Shown: positions 6,432-7,769 of the stretch, in pieces | How the letters are laid out: every line of letters begins with the position of its first letter | Position numbering within the stretch: the stretch's first letter is position 1 | Assembly (NCBI GenBank): GCA_002439285.1 | Contig: DJTQ01000229.1 | Coordinates: 1 to 7,769 of the forward strand | Direction of reading: 5' to 3' | Source: Paenibacillaceae bacterium UBA6304 | Lineage (GTDB): Bacteria; Bacillota; Bacilli; Paenibacillales; Paenibacillaceae | DNA: 7,769 nucleotides | Made by a program: the position numbers and the translations under genes | The notes under the pieces: model-generated | Database searches by the model: none | What the model was told of the DNA's origin: nothing | What the model saw: the letters and a program-made list of their open reading frames with translations, nothing else

Positions 6432-6437
6432 TATAAT
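6432..6437 (+). promoter_or_regulatory. Candidate -10 box for the tail operon
   Basis: A perfect TATAAT lies 120 bp upstream of the first tail gene. A 17-bp spacer would place the -35 at 6409-6414 (TATTCG), which matches poorly and touches the palindrome edge. Predicted transcription would begin near 6444 and leave a leader of about 113 nt. Confidence 0.55.
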
Positions 6438-6556
6438 CCGAAATGCGGCCAGTAAGTTGAACGGCTGAACAATGAGGCGGAAGGCGGGGGATTAATTTCA
6501 AAGCTTAGCGCGAAAGTTGTTGTATTTGAAACAACGGCCGAAAGGAGCGAGGCGAT

Positions 6557-7003
6557 ATGTCTTTGGCCGAAGAAGTAGGCGGGCTAGTAGAACTGATCGC
6601 TGCAAAATACCCGGAAGCCGCCGTTCACCGCTTCCAGGAGCCGGCTCTTCCGGCGGCGGGGGAGTTTGCGGTCACTGTAAAACAGGAGACCCGGCGGAGC
6701 GAAACACGAAGCCAAACGCTGGTCGAACGGCAATATGCGATGGTCTGCTATGCCGAGGATGCGGAAACGGCGATCCTTACCATGGAATTATTAAGCCGTA
6801 GCATTATGAACGAAGGCGTGAATGGCGGAGGGAGGCTCTCGGGACCTGTCCGGGCGGAGTCGGTCAGCATCGACGCCCCGGAGAAACTGGATGGTGGCCT
6901 TCAGAAATGTATCGGTACGGTTCTGGTTCGTGCCAGAGAATCCGTAACTTTCGAGAATTATGAAAAGATCGGCAAGGTAGAAATGCGTACGACAACTATT
7001 TGA
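6557..7003 (+). CDS. Contractile tail accessory protein, tail-terminator-like (XkdJ/YqbJ position)
   Basis: A 148-residue protein with no signal peptide or membrane segment. AAGGAG at 6542-6547 lies 9 bp before the ATG. It starts with a helix (LAEEVGGLVELIAAKYP, 3-19), the usual opening of tail-completion or terminator proteins. Beta-strands such as FAVTVKQET and QYAMVCYAED then surround a central helix ETAILTMELLSRSIMN (70-85), with further strands toward the C-terminus. I do not recognise a diagnostic motif. The assignment rests mainly on position: in PBSX/skin-type elements the gene just before the tail sheath (xkdK/yqbK) is a small protein of about this size (xkdJ/yqbJ). It ends 16 bp before the sheath start, and the sheath's ribosome binding site overlaps its stop, so the two are co-transcribed. 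It is the first gene after the divergent promoter, without head genes before it. Confidence 0.65.
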   Translation: MSLAEEVGGLVELIAAKYPEAAVHRFQEPALPAAGEFAVTVKQETRRSETRSQTLVERQYAMVCYAEDAETAILTMELLSRSIMNEGVNGGGRLSGPVRAESVSIDAPEKLDGGLQKCIGTVLVRARESVTFENYEKIGKVEMRTTTI

Positions 7004-7019
7004 AGGGTGGCAAGAAATC

Positions 7020-7769
7020 ATGGGTGGAACATGGGATCCAATCAGTTTACCGGTACGTCCGGGTCTGTATATTAATTTTGTGGAAGCGGCTGCTGCACAA
7101 ATCAAAGGCGGGGCACGCGGAACGGTAGGTTTGCCGCTGTTCTTATATGCGGGAGCCGAAGTGGGCAAGTTCTACACGATTGAAAAAGAATCCGAAGCGA
7201 TCGAATTGTTCGGCGCTGCAGCGGTAGAGCCGATTCGTCTCGTCCTGCAAGGCGGCGCGAAAGAGGTGCTCGTGTATACGGTTCCGAAAGGAGAAGGCGG
7301 TACATGGAGCGCCGCGGCGTACACCGCGATTCGGGACGCATTCAGTTCCCGGCAGTTCAATGTGTTCGTATTTCCGGATGAAATTTCCGAAGAAGAGCAG
7401 AAAGCGACTCAGTTATGGTGCACAGACAACCGGGAAGATGAAGGCAAGCATTTCATGACGGTATTCGGAGGCTCGGCCGAGGATGACGCCGATCCTGCGG
7501 TTGGCAACCAGCGTACCGTTGATTTGGCGGACGACTATGTAGTTAATCTGATTTCCGGCGTCGACATCGGCGGTAACGTATACAGTTCGGGTAGATATGC
7601 TCCGTATATTGCCGGTTTGATCGCCGGAACCGGAATCAATAAATCGATTACGTATACGCCTGTACGTGCAAACGATGTGATTAAGCGATTGAAGAATAGC
7701 GAGATCAATACAGCGCTACAGAAAGGGTCGTTGGTGCTGGTGCACGACGGGGAGGAAGTGAAAGTGGAG
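7020..7769 (+). CDS. Phage-type contractile tail sheath protein, XkdK-like (5' part, cut by window end)
   Basis: The frame stays open from ATG 7020 to the last base, giving 250 residues of a protein that in PBSX is roughly 460 long. AAGGGTGG ends at 7010, 9 bp before the start. It begins with a short extended arm (PVRPGLYINF) and a small beta domain with GGARGTVGLPLF (30-41). A mixed alpha/beta section follows, including LQGGAKEVLVYTV and RQFNVFVFPDE. The sheath signature region GRYAPYIAGLIAGTGINKSITYTPV (191-215) comes next, and then NSEINTALQKGSLVLVHDGEEVKVE (226-250). The last part is typical of XkdK-family sheaths, which assemble around the inner tube and contract to drive it outward. Downstream genes for tube, chaperone, tape measure and baseplate are expected but lie outside the window. 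Confidence 0.9.
   Translation, partial: MGGTWDPISLPVRPGLYINFVEAAAAQIKGGARGTVGLPLFLYAGAEVGKFYTIEKESEAIELFGAAAVEPIRLVLQGGAKEVLVYTVPKGEGGTWSAAAYTAIRDAFSSRQFNVFVFPDEISEEEQKATQLWCTDNREDEGKHFMTVFGGSAEDDADPAVGNQRTVDLADDYVVNLISGVDIGGNVYSSGRYAPYIAGLIAGTGINKSITYTPVRANDVIKRLKNSEINTALQKGSLVLVHDGEEVKVE

Noticed and set aside
6472..6495. Seven-codon open frame (MRRKAGD) in the tail operon leader, considered as a leader peptide.
   Set aside because: No ribosome binding site precedes it, and there is no run of regulatory codons or paired alternative hairpins.
6516..6535. Small hairpin GTTGTT / AACAAC with an 8-nt loop just upstream of the first tail gene's ribosome binding site.
   Set aside because: A 6-bp AT-rich stem is too weak to call a riboswitch or terminator, and no T run follows.
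1..7769. CRISPR arrays, tRNA or rRNA genes, insertion sequences and integrase/attachment sites.
   Set aside because: I found no regularly spaced repeats, RNA gene features, transposase or integrase motifs, or terminal repeats in the window.

Overview
The window looks like a low-to-mid GC Gram-positive chromosome, most likely a Paenibacillus/Brevibacillus-type Bacillales. Strong AGGAGG-like ribosome binding sites precede almost every start, the intrinsic terminator at 1441-1468 is of Firmicutes type, and the tail proteins resemble the PBSX/skin element of Bacillus. Genus is an inference; no rRNA or other marker gene is present.

Left part (1-4141): a possible 3' end of an upstream gene (1-126) is followed by a drug:H+ antiporter-type MFS exporter (183-1385) with its own bidirectional terminator. 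Next come a receiver-less winged-helix regulator with a helical, TPR-like C-terminal half (1573-2742) and a second, unrelated MFS exporter of the MFS_3/DHA3 type (2849-4141). The regulator is placed to control one or both exporters, and a tandem 11-bp-spaced repeat in front of the second exporter is a candidate binding site.

Middle part (4248-6294): a seven-transmembrane-segment histidine kinase (+) and a NarL/LuxR-type response regulator (-) face each other and overlap by 14 bp at their 3' ends. They are probably a cognate pair in an unusual convergent arrangement.

Right part (6295-7769): a 262-bp divergent intergenic region separates the response regulator from two genes of a contractile phage tail, a tail-terminator-like protein and a PBSX XkdK-like tail sheath cut by the window end. 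No terminase, portal, capsid or phage repressor gene lies before them. This suggests a domesticated, headless tail-like particle (tailocin or related contractile system) rather than a complete prophage.

The most striking element is in this intergenic region: a near-perfect 20-bp-arm inverted repeat (6367-6410). It resolves into two dimer-type sites, G(A/G)TGAA-N5-TTCA(T/C)C, centred 21 bp apart. It lies exactly midway between two outward-facing -10 boxes (TATACT leftward, TATAAT rightward), each 21 bp from the repeat edge and neither with a good -35. The simplest reading is that the response regulator binds here, activating itself and the tail operon symmetrically, so that a membrane-sensed signal rather than SOS induction would switch on the tail particle. 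This is inference from layout and needs testing.
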